Shown: positions 8,595-17,392, numbered from the stretch's first letter. The stretch: DNA of 36,078 bases from Desulfotignum sp. (GCA_011389575.1 JAABUB010000001.1:1-36078), one strand, 5' to 3'. Numbers and translations: made by a program. The notes: generated from the letters alone by a model not told the origin.

Positions 8595-9559
8595 CGCTGC
8601 AGCACCGCCTGCAGATCCGGATCATCTGCCATGGACGTAAGGGTGCGGGCCCGCTGCTTAAATTCATCCACTGTGGTGAAAGCAAAACTTACCCCATAGG
8701 TGGTTGATTCAAAGTTTTCCGGCAGAATGAACCGAAAATCTCCCCCTGCCTGCAGCCTGTCTATGCAGGATTTTATCTGCTGCCGGGTATGTTCCAGCAC
8801 GGGAAACCGGCGCCGGGTCAGATATTGTCTTACCTGGTCTGCCTTTCTTCCCGGATCGGCTGTGTCCAGGTTCAAAGCTGCCTGCAGCCCTGGTTCATAA
8901 AAAAGGGTGTCAGAAGCAATGTTTTCTTTTTTGCAGACCTCTGTAAAACAGGTGATGATATCCAGTTGTTTGCCTGAAGACGCTTTGATCTGTGAAAAGA
9001 TCTCCACCAGGGCATCCAGAGTTTGCCTGCTGCATCCGGTAAGACGTCTGGCCGGTTTTAAGCCCAGTAATCCCTTTTCCAGCAAGGCAATGGCTTTTTG
9101 CGGCAGTGCAGAAACCGCTAAAAGCGCGGTGATAAACTTGGGGTTCAGTTGCCGGTTGAATGCGAATTTAGATTGCTGTGCCATTTGTTCAGGATCCATG
9201 AACCGGCTCAGCAGATGCACAGCCCGGACCTGTTCCGCCGGGGTCAGTTCCCGGGCAAAAGCGTTGTCCGCCACTGCCTGGACAGCACAGGCTGCCCCGG
9301 CATCTGCCGGCATGATCCGGCAGACCAGTGACTGCACCCCGGGCAGGGTGTGAACCGCCTGGATCCGTTTGAACCCGGTTACCGGAATATAGGCATTGTC
9401 ACAGGACCAGACAGTGGGGGGACAGATAAGGCCTGTTTCCATAATGGAACAGGCCAGATACTCGATATCATCTGTTTCTTGTTTTGTGATCTGAAACCGG
9501 GTATCGTCCTGGCGGATATCTGCCAGAAAAACATCATGGAACCGACTAGAGGGTGCCAC
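8591..9559 (-). CDS. ParB-like N-terminal domain protein coupled to SPL homologue
   Basis: A 322-residue protein whose first 120 residues look like the ParB/Srx fold: [12 protein letters not shown] (57-68) stands where ParB has its GERR box, and [14 protein letters not shown] (97-110) matches the ENxQRxDLxPxEEA box. A helical middle part (about 122-215, with [18 protein letters not shown]) could hold the helix-turn-helix. The C-terminal third (about 240-322) is not recognised. The only usable start is GTG at 9559, inside the end of purC (14-base overlap); no in-frame ATG occurs near it. The stop overlaps the SPL-like start. There is no parA neighbour and no centromere-like repeat, so plasmid or chromosome partition is unlikely. 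A DNA-binding or nucleotide-binding partner of the radical-SAM protein is the best inference. Confidence 0.75.
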   Translation of the reverse strand: MAPSSRFHDVFLADIRQDDTRFQITKQETDDIEYLACSIMETGLICPPTVWSCDNAYIPVTGFKRIQAVHTLPGVQSLVCRIMPADAGAACAVQAVADNAFARELTPAEQVRAVHLLSRFMDPEQMAQQSKFAFNRQLNPKFITALLAVSALPQKAIALLEKGLLGLKPARRLTGCSRQTLDALVEIFSQIKASSGKQLDIITCFTEVCKKENIASDTLFYEPGLQAALNLDTADPGRKADQVRQYLTRRRFPVLEHTRQQIKSCIDRLQAGGDFRFILPENFESTTYGVSFAFTTVDEFKQRARTLTSMADDPDLQAVLQR

Positions 9560-10433
9560 CGGTCAGTCTTTCGTAAATAACCTTGTAGGTTCTGGCGGTA
9601 TTGTCAATGATTTCCCGGGGCAGTCTGGGGCCCGGAGGGGTTTTGTCCCACCCCGAGTTTACCAGCCAGTCCCGGACAGCCTGTTTGTCAAAGCTTTTCT
9701 GCCCGCGACCCGGAGCATAGTCATCAAGCGGCCAGAACCGGGAGGAATCCGGGGTGAGGACCTCATCTATGAGGATGATTTCTCCATCCAGCATACCGAA
9801 TTCAAATTTGGTGTCTGCAATGATGATGCCTTTTTCCAGGGCCAGTGCGGCCCCTTTGTTGTAAATTTCCAGGCTCAGGTCCCGGATTTTTTCAGCGGTT
9901 TCTCTGCCCAGAATATCAATGGTCTGTTCAAAGGAAATATTGATATCATGGTCGCCTACTTCCGCTTTGGTGGACGGCGTATACAAGGGCGTTTCCAGTT
10001 TGTCCGATTCTTTGAGTCCTTCCGGCAGCTGGATACCACACACCCGACCGTTTTTTTTGTATGAACTCCAGCCGGATCCGGAGATGTATCCCCTGACAAT
10101 ACATTCCACAGCCAGAGGATCGGCTTTTTCCACCAGCATACTGCGTTTTTCAAGGGCATCCCTATAGGGATGGCATATCTCAGGATACGTGTCCACATCA
10201 GTTGTAACCAGATGGTTGCCCACAATATCCGCCATTTTTTCAAACCAGAAAACACTGATCTGGTTGAGCACTTTGCCTTTGTCTGGAATGGGATCAGGCA
10301 GCACCACATCAAAGGCGGACAGCCGATCCGTGGTAACCAGCAGCAGGGTGTCTCCAAAATCAAAAATATCCCTGACCTTGCCCTGGCGTTTCAATGGCAG
10401 GTCCGTAAACAAAGTTTCAGGTATGGCTGTCAT
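9546..10433 (-). CDS. purC: Phosphoribosylaminoimidazole-succinocarboxamide synthase
   Basis: SAICAR synthase, which joins CAIR and aspartate using ATP in de novo purine synthesis. The 295-residue product belongs to the longer subtype of about 300 residues. Recognised blocks are [14 protein letters not shown] (14-27), [20 protein letters not shown] (34-53), [15 protein letters not shown], and [20 protein letters not shown] with [12 protein letters not shown]. The ATG at 10433 has AAGGAG seven to eight bases upstream. It is the first gene of a three-gene minus-strand unit; the next two genes are a ParB-like and an SPL-like protein with no purine role known to me. No other pur gene is in the window, and no purine-riboswitch-like structure was recognised in the leader. 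Confidence 0.97.
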   Translation of the reverse strand: MTAIPETLFTDLPLKRQGKVRDIFDFGDTLLLVTTDRLSAFDVVLPDPIPDKGKVLNQISVFWFEKMADIVGNHLVTTDVDTYPEICHPYRDALEKRSMLVEKADPLAVECIVRGYISGSGWSSYKKNGRVCGIQLPEGLKESDKLETPLYTPSTKAEVGDHDINISFEQTIDILGRETAEKIRDLSLEIYNKGAALALEKGIIIADTKFEFGMLDGEIILIDEVLTPDSSRFWPLDDYAPGRGQKSFDKQAVRDWLVNSGWDKTPPGPRLPREIIDNTARTYKVIYERLTGGTL

Positions 10434-10603
10434 GGCGTATCTCCTTGTTGCTTTTACATCATGGGGTTAAAAATCAGGGGTTGTATTCAAAGAAATGCTC
10501 TTATATCATGTCTGTATTTTTTTTTCCACATAACCCAACCGTATTTTGTTACTTAATTTGGGATGATCTTTTTGCCATGGCCTGGTGATCTGGTACTGAG
10601 CGC

Positions 10604-10632
10604 TTGACGAATGCCGGTGATCATATTATTGT
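10604..10632 (+). promoter_or_regulatory. Candidate sigma-70 promoter of tolC-like gene
   Basis: TTGACG (10604-10609) and TATTGT (10627-10632) are separated by 17 bases, matching the consensus at five and four of six places. The predicted start of transcription is about 45 bases before the ATG at 10687. It lies in the 253-base divergent region between purC and the tolC-like gene. The rest of that region is AT-rich with a run of T near 10517-10525; no clear purC promoter was found. Confidence 0.4.
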
Positions 10633-10686
10633 GGGCAAAAAATATATTGTGGATGCACAGGTGTATTTATATAAAAAAGGATTTTC

Positions 10687-11997
10687 ATGAAATCGCGTTG
10701 TCTGATATTGTTTTTTTCTCTGGCACTTGTCTGTTGTCCGGCCGTGTTTGCCCAAGAAGATGCCCGCTATACACTGAAGGCGTTATGCCGGGCAGCCAAT
10801 GAAAATGCAGAAACCATCCAGATAGCTGCAGATGATGTCTTTATTGCCAGACAGGAAAAAAAAAGGGCCTTATCAGTCCTGATCCCCCGGGCCACTGTGT
10901 TTGGCAGCCACATCAAACACAAAGACAAGAATCTATCCACACCCGACACCACTTCTACAGGTATTAAACTGACACATTCTTTCACCATCAACGGCAAAGA
11001 GCTTATTGCCTATGATGTGACTAAAAAAGGAATAGAAAAAACCAGCCTCACTCTGGAAAGCATCCGTTCTGAATACCTTTTTCAGGTGGCGATGTCCTAT
11101 TTTGAAATCCTGCGGGCCAGGCGGCTTAAGGAGATAGCTGAGGTTGAGGTCCAGAGACTTGAAACCCATAAAGCCTCTGTCAAGGAAAAACTGCGTGTGG
11201 GCAGTGTCACCAGAACTGATCTTTTCCGGGCTGAAGCGGAACTGTCCCGGGCCAGGTCAGATCTTGTGACGGCCCGGAATGCCGTAATCCAGAACAAGGC
11301 CCGCATTGTACGTCTCACCGGAATTCAAGACCCTTTTTTTGTGTCTGATCAGGACATCCATACCTTGGATGATTTTGCCCCCACCCTGTCCCGGATCCAG
11401 GCAGAGGCCCTGGAAAACCGATTTGAGATCAAGGAGGCAAAGAAAAATCTGGAAATTGCGGCCCAGACCATCCGGTATGAAAAAGGAGATTTCTGGCCGA
11501 AACTCAACCTGGAAACAGGATACAGGGAAACAGATATTTCCTACGACAGCAGGGGGCTGCCCGGGAATATAGGTGGGCTGGGCTCTGATACAGAAGATAC
11601 CTATGCCCAGGCGGAACTGGTGTTTACCCTTTATGACGGCGGACTGCGCAGGGCCCAGGTCCGCCAGGCCATGGCATCGGAACGTCAGGCAAAACAGGCA
11701 TTGCAGCTTGTGAAAAATGATATTGTTCTGGAATCAAAAATATCTTTTTCCGAGTATGAAACCGCTAAAAATACCTTGATCAATCTCCAGGATGAGCTTA
11801 CTTCTGCCAAAGAAAACTATGCAGCTGTTCAGATGCAGTATCAATACGGCATGGCTGACATCATCAACATGATGGATGCAAACACTTTGCTGGTCCAGGC
11901 ACAACAGCGTATATCCAATGCACAATATACCCTTCACCAGGCAATTTTGAAAATATTGTATACCCAAGGAGACCTGCTGGCCCATCTGCTGGGTTAG
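10687..11997 (+). CDS. TolC-family outer-membrane efflux channel
   Basis: A 436-residue outer-membrane factor of the TolC family, expected to form a trimeric channel across the outer membrane and periplasm for export or efflux. A signal peptide spans residues 1-22 (hydrophobic FFSLALVCCPAVFA then QEDARY). Two outer-membrane efflux repeats follow. The helical hairpins are marked by LRVGSVTRTDLFRAEAELSR in the first and by YGMADIINMMDANTLLVQAQ near the C terminus. The ATG has AAGGAT eight bases upstream. No inner-membrane pump or membrane-fusion protein gene is adjacent, so partners must be encoded elsewhere and the substrate cannot be guessed. A short stem-loop and a small unknown gene follow on the same strand. 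Confidence 0.9.
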   Translation: MKSRCLILFFSLALVCCPAVFAQEDARYTLKALCRAANENAETIQIAADDVFIARQEKKRALSVLIPRATVFGSHIKHKDKNLSTPDTTSTGIKLTHSFTINGKELIAYDVTKKGIEKTSLTLESIRSEYLFQVAMSYFEILRARRLKEIAEVEVQRLETHKASVKEKLRVGSVTRTDLFRAEAELSRARSDLVTARNAVIQNKARIVRLTGIQDPFFVSDQDIHTLDDFAPTLSRIQAEALENRFEIKEAKKNLEIAAQTIRYEKGDFWPKLNLETGYRETDISYDSRGLPGNIGGLGSDTEDTYAQAELVFTLYDGGLRRAQVRQAMASERQAKQALQLVKNDIVLESKISFSEYETAKNTLINLQDELTSAKENYAAVQMQYQYGMADIINMMDANTLLVQAQQRISNAQYTLHQAILKILYTQGDLLAHLLG

Positions 11998-12008
11998 ACA
12001 GGATATTT

Positions 12009-12034
12009 TGCCTTGTTTTTACAGAACAGGGGCA
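12009..12034 (+). other. Stem-loop between tolC-like gene and unknown gene
   Basis: Bases 12009-12017 and 12025-12034 can pair around a 7-base loop, with one wobble pair and one bulged base. There is no T run after it, so it is not a typical terminator. It could attenuate or stabilise the message between the two genes, or mean nothing. Confidence 0.25.
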
Positions 12035-12063
12035 CAACCTTTGTACCAGAGGAGTAAAACAAC

Positions 12064-12378
12064 ATGTATGAAATTATCGCAAACCCTGAAGACTATCAGA
12101 TTGACCAGTTGATCAATGGAACAAATAATGCCAACATCGAATTGACCAAAGAGGAACGTAATAAATGGGCAGGTGAAATTGTAAATTTCAGTGAAAAACT
12201 GACGGAATTTGCCAAAAAATCAAAGCAACTGGCCGTTCTGCTGGAATCGGATGAAAAAATTTCCGCCACCCCGGCATCTTTAAAAACATTGAAAATTCAA
12301 TTATTTGCCATAAATGATGCTTTGAATTCGGCCCTGGACATTGCAGACAAACTGGAATCGGATATTATTCAAAAATAA
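12064..12378 (+). CDS. Small helical protein of unknown function
   Basis: A 104-residue protein that I do not recognise. The ATG has a good ribosome site (AGAGGAG, about nine bases upstream), and the gene fills the gap after the tolC-like gene without overlap, so it is probably real. The sequence begins MYEIIANPEDYQIDQLING. It contains no cysteine, no signal peptide and no membrane segment. From about residue 27 it is rich in Lys, Glu, Leu and Ala with heptad-like spacing, which suggests two or three long helices or a coiled coil (about 32-65 and 72-103), broken near SATPASLKT. It ends 10 bases before the convergent aroC stop, with no room for a terminator between the genes. Confidence 0.65.
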   Translation: MYEIIANPEDYQIDQLINGTNNANIELTKEERNKWAGEIVNFSEKLTEFAKKSKQLAVLLESDEKISATPASLKTLKIQLFAINDALNSALDIADKLESDIIQK

Positions 12379-12388
12379 AACAGGTCTG

Positions 12389-13441
12389 TTATTTCACCAT
12401 TTTTTGCCGCAGCAGATGGTCTGTGATTACCAGTGCCAGCATGGATTCACAGACCTTGTTGATTCTGGGAATGGCGCAGATGTCATGTCGTCCTTTTGTG
12501 GAAATGGTTGTTTCCTGTCCGTCCTGATTCAGGGTCTTTTGCTCACGGCCAATGGATGGAATGGGTTTTACATGCACCCGCACAATAATGGGCTCCCCGG
12601 TTGAAATGCCTGCCAGAATACCGCCGGCATGGTTGGATAAAAATCCGCTGCTGGCCATCTGGTCATTGTTTTCAAATCCGGTCATTTCTGCAGCACCGGT
12701 GCCGGCACCGATTTCCACCGCCTTGACAGCACCAATACCCATCATGGCCTTGGCAATGTCTGCATCCAGCTTGTCAAACACAGGATCACCGATACCTGCC
12801 GGTACGTTGCGCGCAGTGATCTCTACCATTCCCCCCAGAGAATCTTTGCTGGCTTTTATGGCGTTGATGCGGTTTTCCATGGCATGCGCTGCTGCCTTGT
12901 CCGGACATTGCAGTGCATTTTCTGCGGCTGCACCGGGATCAAAATTTTTCACCCTGATACCCCCTATAGCCAGGGTAAAGCTGTGGATCTGGATGCCGTA
13001 TGGCGCCAGCACCAGCTGTGCCACGGCTCCGGCAGCCACCCGGGCTGCGGTTTCTCTGGCTGATGCCCTGCCTCCGCCCCGAAAATCTCTGATCCTGTAT
13101 TTTTTCTGATAGGTGAAATCCCCGTGTCCCGGCCGGAACAAAGTGGCAATATCTGTATAGGCACTGGATTTTGCATCTGTATTGCTAATAAGAATGGTAA
13201 GGGGGGTACCGGTGGTTCTGCCTTTAAAGGTGCCGGACACGATAACCGGTATGTCCGGTTCCTTTCGCCGGGTGGAGGCAATGCCCTGCCCTGGTTTTCT
13301 TTTGTCCAGAGCATTCTGGAGCAGGGTTTCGTCAATGGGCAGGCCGGGGGGACACCCCTGGATCACCACCCCCACAGCAGGACCGTGGGATTCTCCAAAG
13401 GTGGTGATGTGAAATGCCTTGCCAAAGCTAGATCCGGACAT
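12389..13441 (-). CDS. aroC: Chorismate synthase
   Basis: Converts 5-enolpyruvylshikimate 3-phosphate to chorismate with reduced flavin, the last step of the shikimate pathway. The 350-residue protein opens with GKAFHITTFGESHGPAVG and GCPPGLPIDE, and carries RPGHGDFTYQKKY and RDFRGGGRASARET, the flavin- and substrate-binding signatures. The late block MASSGFLSNHAGGILAGIST is also typical. The ATG at 13441 has AAGGAG eight bases upstream and is preferred to the TTG at 13447. The gene overlaps aroK by 14 bases and is the last gene of the long minus-strand run. Confidence 0.97.
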   Translation of the reverse strand: MSGSSFGKAFHITTFGESHGPAVGVVIQGCPPGLPIDETLLQNALDKRKPGQGIASTRRKEPDIPVIVSGTFKGRTTGTPLTILISNTDAKSSAYTDIATLFRPGHGDFTYQKKYRIRDFRGGGRASARETAARVAAGAVAQLVLAPYGIQIHSFTLAIGGIRVKNFDPGAAAENALQCPDKAAAHAMENRINAIKASKDSLGGMVEITARNVPAGIGDPVFDKLDADIAKAMMGIGAVKAVEIGAGTGAAEMTGFENNDQMASSGFLSNHAGGILAGISTGEPIIVRVHVKPIPSIGREQKTLNQDGQETTISTKGRHDICAIPRINKVCESMLALVITDHLLRQKMVK

Positions 13442-13958
13442 GGTCAATTCTCCTTTTTATCATCCAGGCAATGTCTTCTGAGGGATGCACTGTGGTGTCA
13501 AAACGCATGCAGGCCAGTTTTTCATAGACAGGGAGGCGTTGCGCCAGGGTATTGCGGGTTTCAGTAAACAGGGTCTGGCTGGTGAATCTGGGGCGGGAGG
13601 CCTGATTCTGCATATCTGATGCCAGTCGCTGGACAATGGTTTTCACATCAGCAAAAAGCCATACAACACAGCCGAAATTGCGGATGAGTGCCTGGTTTTT
13701 TTCTGCCAGCACAATGCCGCCGCCAGTGGCAATGACCTGATTTTTTTTTGGCATGATTTCTTCCAATACCCGGGTTTCAGCCTGTCTGAAAAAAGGCCAC
13801 CCTTTATCTGCAACTATTTTTGAAACAGGGACCTTGTATTGGTGTTCAATGACCTTGTCCGTATCCACAAAATCACAGGACATGATATCTGCCAGAAGTT
13901 TTCCCACGGTGGATTTACCGCAGCACCTGTATCCGATGAGAACCGTATTCATGGACAT
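13428..13958 (-). CDS. aroK: Shikimate kinase
   Basis: Phosphorylates shikimate at O3 with ATP. The 176-residue product is the usual size. The Walker A loop is GYRCCGKSTVG (9-19); having two cysteines between Arg and Gly is a little unusual, since a Gly is common at the first. CDFVDTDKVIEHQ supplies the shikimate-binding Asp, FRQAETRVLEE the Arg/Glu pair, and VIATGGGIVL the substrate-binding glycine turn. SRPRFT near 120 marks the lid. ATG codons lie at 13958 and 13952; the upstream sequence has no strong ribosome site. It is 21 bases downstream of aroA and its end overlaps aroC. Confidence 0.93.
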   Translation of the reverse strand: MSMNTVLIGYRCCGKSTVGKLLADIMSCDFVDTDKVIEHQYKVPVSKIVADKGWPFFRQAETRVLEEIMPKKNQVIATGGGIVLAEKNQALIRNFGCVVWLFADVKTIVQRLASDMQNQASRPRFTSQTLFTETRNTLAQRLPVYEKLACMRFDTTVHPSEDIAWMIKRRIDHVRI

Positions 13959-13979
13959 GATTTTTTTAAAGTCTTTGTA

Positions 13980-15236
13980 TTACAGGGCATGGAACACATC
14001 CCAGAATCCGGGAAAAGATTTTCCCACACAGGCTTCATTTTCTATCTGTATCCCTGGTACCACCAGGCCGGCAACGGCAAAGGCCATGGCAATGCGGTGG
14101 TCGTTAAAGGTGTTGATAAAAGCACCAGCAGGCTTTCCGCCCGTGATCTCAAGCCAGTCTTCTCCCTGGGATACCTTGATATCCATTTTTTCCAGCTGTG
14201 AGGCGACCGCATGAATGCGGTCGCATTCTTTTTCCCGCAGATGCCCGATATTAAAGATCCTGGTGGTTCCTTTGGCAAAGGCTGCCACCACGGCAATGGC
14301 CGGCACTGCATCCGGGGTGTCGGCCATGTCCACATCCACTGCGGACAGCACATTGCCTTTCACTGCCACGCTGTTGTCTTCAAAAAACAGGGAACACCCC
14401 ATTTTCTCCAGGATATAGATCTGCTTGAAATCTCCCTGCAAAGACCCGGAACCAATATTTTCCACTCCGATTTTCTGCCCTGTGACAGCTGCGGCTGCCC
14501 AGAAATATCCGGCATTGGACAGGTCCGGTTCCACTGCATGGCTGCCGGCCACATAGGTCTGGCCGCCCGGGACCTCATAGGTGGTGGCATCTGTTTTGTC
14601 GGCATTCACCTGAAATTGTTTCATCACATCCAGAGTCAGGTCAATATAAGGGGAAGAAACCGGTGGTGAAACAAGCTTTATGGTCAAACCCTGTGCCATG
14701 AAAGGCCCTGTCATGAGCAAAGCGGACAGGTACTGGCTGCTTTTTGAACAGTCCAGATGAATCACGCCTCCCTGCCGGCTTTTTCCCTGAATGGTCACCG
14801 GGGGAAATCCACGGGGGGTGTCGGATCTGGCATCAATGCCGATCTGGTTTAAGGCATCCAGCAGTTCTTTCATGGGACGGGTGCACATGCGCGCATTTCC
14901 GGTGAGGGTGTATGGGGTGGCACCCAGCCCGGCAATCCCTGCCATAAGCCGCATGGAGGTACCCGAGTTTTCCAGATAAATGGGATCCTCATATGGCCGG
15001 GGGTGTCCGAAAAAACCTGTGACAGAAATGCTGTCAGCTCCGGTTTTGGTAATATCCGCCCCCATGCAGGATAATGCATGCATGGTCAAATCAATATCTT
15101 GGGAGTGAAGCAGATTTTTGATGTAAGATGTCTGGCCCGACAATGCCGCACAGATGAGCATGCGGTGGGAAATGCTTTTGGATCCCGGTATTGTCACGGT
15201 TTGATCAGAAATCTGCCTGGGAAATATGTGTTTCAT
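13980..15236 (-). CDS. aroA: 3-phosphoshikimate 1-carboxyvinyltransferase (EPSP synthase)
   Basis: Transfers the enolpyruvyl group of phosphoenolpyruvate to shikimate 3-phosphate. The 418-residue protein shows PGSKSISHRMLI (17-28), the phosphoenolpyruvate-binding segment LENSGTSMRLMAG (88-100), CTRPMKELLDAL (118-129), the SKSSQYLSALL block, and the C-terminal REKECDRI and NTFNDHRIAMA motifs. The usual Gly before Asn-Ala/Ser-Gly-Thr is Glu89, and the place of E. coli Pro101 is Leu97; otherwise the active site looks complete. The ATG at 15236 has only a weak AAGG upstream. It sits between aroE (17 bases upstream) and aroK (21 bases downstream). Confidence 0.95.
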   Translation of the reverse strand: MKHIFPRQISDQTVTIPGSKSISHRMLICAALSGQTSYIKNLLHSQDIDLTMHALSCMGADITKTGADSISVTGFFGHPRPYEDPIYLENSGTSMRLMAGIAGLGATPYTLTGNARMCTRPMKELLDALNQIGIDARSDTPRGFPPVTIQGKSRQGGVIHLDCSKSSQYLSALLMTGPFMAQGLTIKLVSPPVSSPYIDLTLDVMKQFQVNADKTDATTYEVPGGQTYVAGSHAVEPDLSNAGYFWAAAAVTGQKIGVENIGSGSLQGDFKQIYILEKMGCSLFFEDNSVAVKGNVLSAVDVDMADTPDAVPAIAVVAAFAKGTTRIFNIGHLREKECDRIHAVASQLEKMDIKVSQGEDWLEITGGKPAGAFINTFNDHRIAMAFAVAGLVVPGIQIENEACVGKSFPGFWDVFHAL

Positions 15237-15253
15237 TCAAAAATATACCTTGG

Positions 15254-16084
15254 TTAACACGATTGAAAATTCAGGTAGTCCAGAACCGACTGCCGCATTT
15301 TTTCCATATCCGGTAAAATCCCGGTCCACAAAACAAACTGGGCCGCTGCCTGGGCCACAAACATGGCCAAACCGTCAATAACCGTGCACCCCTTTTTGCG
15401 GGCAATGCTGACTAACCGGGTATTCAAAGGAGAATAGACAACATCCATGACCACGGTATCCGGGGTAAGACACTCTGCCGGACAGGACAACACATCTGCA
15501 TCCGGAGCCATGCCCATGGCCGTGGTGTTGATGATGATATCAAAACACGGCCCTGTGAGTTTGTCCAGGGGAAGAAATCGGGCCCCATAGGCCAAAGCCA
15601 AACTCCTGCCGCGGTCTTCAGACCGGTTGGTGATTGTGAGGCAGCCCTTATGGCTATGAATGCCAAAGGCCACTGCCCGGGCCGCCCCCCCTGCCCCGAT
15701 GACCAGAATGTTTTTTTGGGCAATACCAAAAGGTTTCAAAGGAAGGATTGCCGCCTGGCTGTCGGTATTGTATCCCAGTAGTCGGTCCTCCTGGTTGACA
15801 ATAGTATTGACCGCACCAATGGTCCGGGCCTGTTCATCTATCCAGTCCAGATGAGGCATGACGCTTTGTTTGAACGGTATGGTTATGGATGCTCCCTTTA
15901 TATGCAACTGCCTTATGGCATCAACCGCCAGAGCTATATTTTGCGGCGCAAACGCCAGATACACGGCATTTATCCTGTTATCTGCAAAGGCCTGGTTATG
16001 TACCACCGGGCTTTTGGAGTGGGATACCGGGTTGCCGAGCACACAAAAAAGCTGGGTATCTGCGGTAATATCCACCATGTTCAT
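15254..16084 (-). CDS. aroE: Shikimate dehydrogenase (NADP+)
   Basis: Reduces 3-dehydroshikimate to shikimate. From the ATG at 16084 the protein is 276 residues, the normal AroE length. Substrate-binding GNPVSHSKSPVVHN lies near the start, GASITIPFKQSVMPHLD carries the catalytic Lys, and NTIVNQEDRLLGYNTDSQAA the conserved Asn and Asp. The nucleotide fold has GAGGAARAVAFGI, and NTTAMGM follows. The frame is open about 65 codons further upstream, but that part covers the end of the corC-like gene and has no AroE similarity. A second ATG at 16078 is an equal candidate. It lies 22 bases after the corC-like gene and 17 before aroA. Confidence 0.95.
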   Translation of the reverse strand: MNMVDITADTQLFCVLGNPVSHSKSPVVHNQAFADNRINAVYLAFAPQNIALAVDAIRQLHIKGASITIPFKQSVMPHLDWIDEQARTIGAVNTIVNQEDRLLGYNTDSQAAILPLKPFGIAQKNILVIGAGGAARAVAFGIHSHKGCLTITNRSEDRGRSLALAYGARFLPLDKLTGPCFDIIINTTAMGMAPDADVLSCPAECLTPDTVVMDVVYSPLNTRLVSIARKKGCTVIDGLAMFVAQAAAQFVLWTGILPDMEKMRQSVLDYLNFQSC

Positions 16085-16106
16085 CTCTTTTCTTTGTGCT
16101 GTGAAA

Positions 16107-17345
16107 TTACTCTTTTTTAACAATAAAAGACTGAATGCGGTTGCCGTCCATATCTTTGACGGTTGCACTCCATTTATCAATGATAATGGATTCTCCGGCC
16201 CGGGGAATCCGATCGATCTGCTCAAGAAAAAAACCGGAAAACGTATCATAACTTGCAGATTCCGGGATGCCGATATCAATTTCCTTGTTCAGGTCATCCA
16301 CATCAATCCTGCCCGCCACCAACCACTTATTGCCCTTGAGGCGGACGACATCAGGCACCAGCCGGTCGGTTTCATCAATTATTTCCCCGACGATTTCCTC
16401 CACCACATCCTCCAGGGTCACCAGGCCGGACACCCCGCCGTGTTCATCCACCACAATTGCCATGTGGCTTTTTTTGGCCTTGAATTCCTGGAGCAGGGAA
16501 TCCAGTTTCTTGGATTCAGGAATAAAATACGGTTTTTTCATGATGGTTTTGATATCCAGGGAATCGATTTTGTCTTCAGATGTGGTCAGTTTCTGAAAAC
16601 TGGCAAATAAATCTTTCAGATGCAGGATGCCGATGACATTGTCAATGCTGTTTTCAATAACCGGAATCCTGGAGTATCCGGTTTTCAAGATGGCCTGGAT
16701 ATCAGGTTTCTGTTCCACATCCACCACATACATGTCAGCCCTGGGGGTCATGATTTCACAGCAGGAGGTGTCATCAAATTCAAAAATATTGGTGATATAT
16801 TCTTTTTCCGCTTCCTTTATTTCACCTTCTTCCTCCACCACTTCCACCATGGTCATGAGTTCATCTTCGGTCACGGCATGGTATTTCGGGTTGGCCGCTC
16901 CATGGAGTTTGGGAATAAAGTTGAGGAGCAGAATCAGAGGCCATAAGATCTTGGAGAGCCAGAACAAAGGAAAAATAACCCCCCTGGCCACAAGTACGCT
17001 GTGCTGGGTGGCAAAGGATTTGGGAAAAATTTCTCCAAATACCAGAATAATAAATGTCATGGCCCCTGTGGCAATGCCCACGGCATTGGATTGAAAATGG
17101 GAGATGGCAATGGATGTGGCCAGTGCGGATCCCCCGATGTTCACAAGGTTGTTACCGATGAGAATCGTGGTTAACAGGGTGTGGGCATCCTGTTTCATTT
17201 TCAGGATCAGATGCCCGGTTCTGGACCCGTCTTTTGCAATATGAAGTGCTTTGATCTTGGAAATGGAAAAAAGCGCGGTTTCAGAAGATGAAAAAAAACC
17301 GGATAATACAAGACAAATGATCAGCAGGGTCATCTCAAAAGTCAT
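16107..17345 (-). CDS. CorC/HlyC-type CNNM family membrane protein with CBS pair
   Basis: A 412-residue inner-membrane protein of the CNNM/CorC family, probably a magnesium or other divalent cation transporter or its regulator. The N-terminal DUF21 membrane domain (about 1-180) begins with LLIICLVLSGFFSSSETALF and has three to four membrane segments. A cytoplasmic CBS pair follows (about 200-325, TPRADMYVVDVEQKPDIQAI and AIVVDEHGGVSGLVTLEDVV), then the C-terminal CorC_HlyC domain (about 335-405). Older annotation calls such proteins hemolysins; nothing here supports that. The ATG at 17345 is preferred over TTG at 17348; AAGGAA is about 14 bases upstream, further than ideal. It stands between lpxB (47-base gap) and aroE. 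Confidence 0.88.
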   Translation of the reverse strand: MTFEMTLLIICLVLSGFFSSSETALFSISKIKALHIAKDGSRTGHLILKMKQDAHTLLTTILIGNNLVNIGGSALATSIAISHFQSNAVGIATGAMTFIILVFGEIFPKSFATQHSVLVARGVIFPLFWLSKILWPLILLLNFIPKLHGAANPKYHAVTEDELMTMVEVVEEEGEIKEAEKEYITNIFEFDDTSCCEIMTPRADMYVVDVEQKPDIQAILKTGYSRIPVIENSIDNVIGILHLKDLFASFQKLTTSEDKIDSLDIKTIMKKPYFIPESKKLDSLLQEFKAKKSHMAIVVDEHGGVSGLVTLEDVVEEIVGEIIDETDRLVPDVVRLKGNKWLVAGRIDVDDLNKEIDIGIPESASYDTFSGFFLEQIDRIPRAGESIIIDKWSATVKDMDGNRIQSFIVKKE

Positions 17346-17392
17346 CAAAATCGATTCTTTCCTTCAAAGGGTATATTTATAGTCACGTTACT

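Noticed and set aside
12365-12400. Short palindrome at the junction of the small gene and aroC
   Set aside because: A/T-rich, imperfect and only 10 bases between the stop codons; too weak to call a bidirectional terminator.
15254-16279. Longer 341-codon version of aroE
   Set aside because: The first 65 codons lie over the end of the corC-like gene, have no AroE similarity, and the ATG at 16084 gives the normal family length.
16107-17345. Hemolysin annotation for the CorC-like and TlyA proteins
   Set aside because: The names are historical. Domain content indicates ion transport with CBS domains and rRNA methylation, and no virulence context is present.
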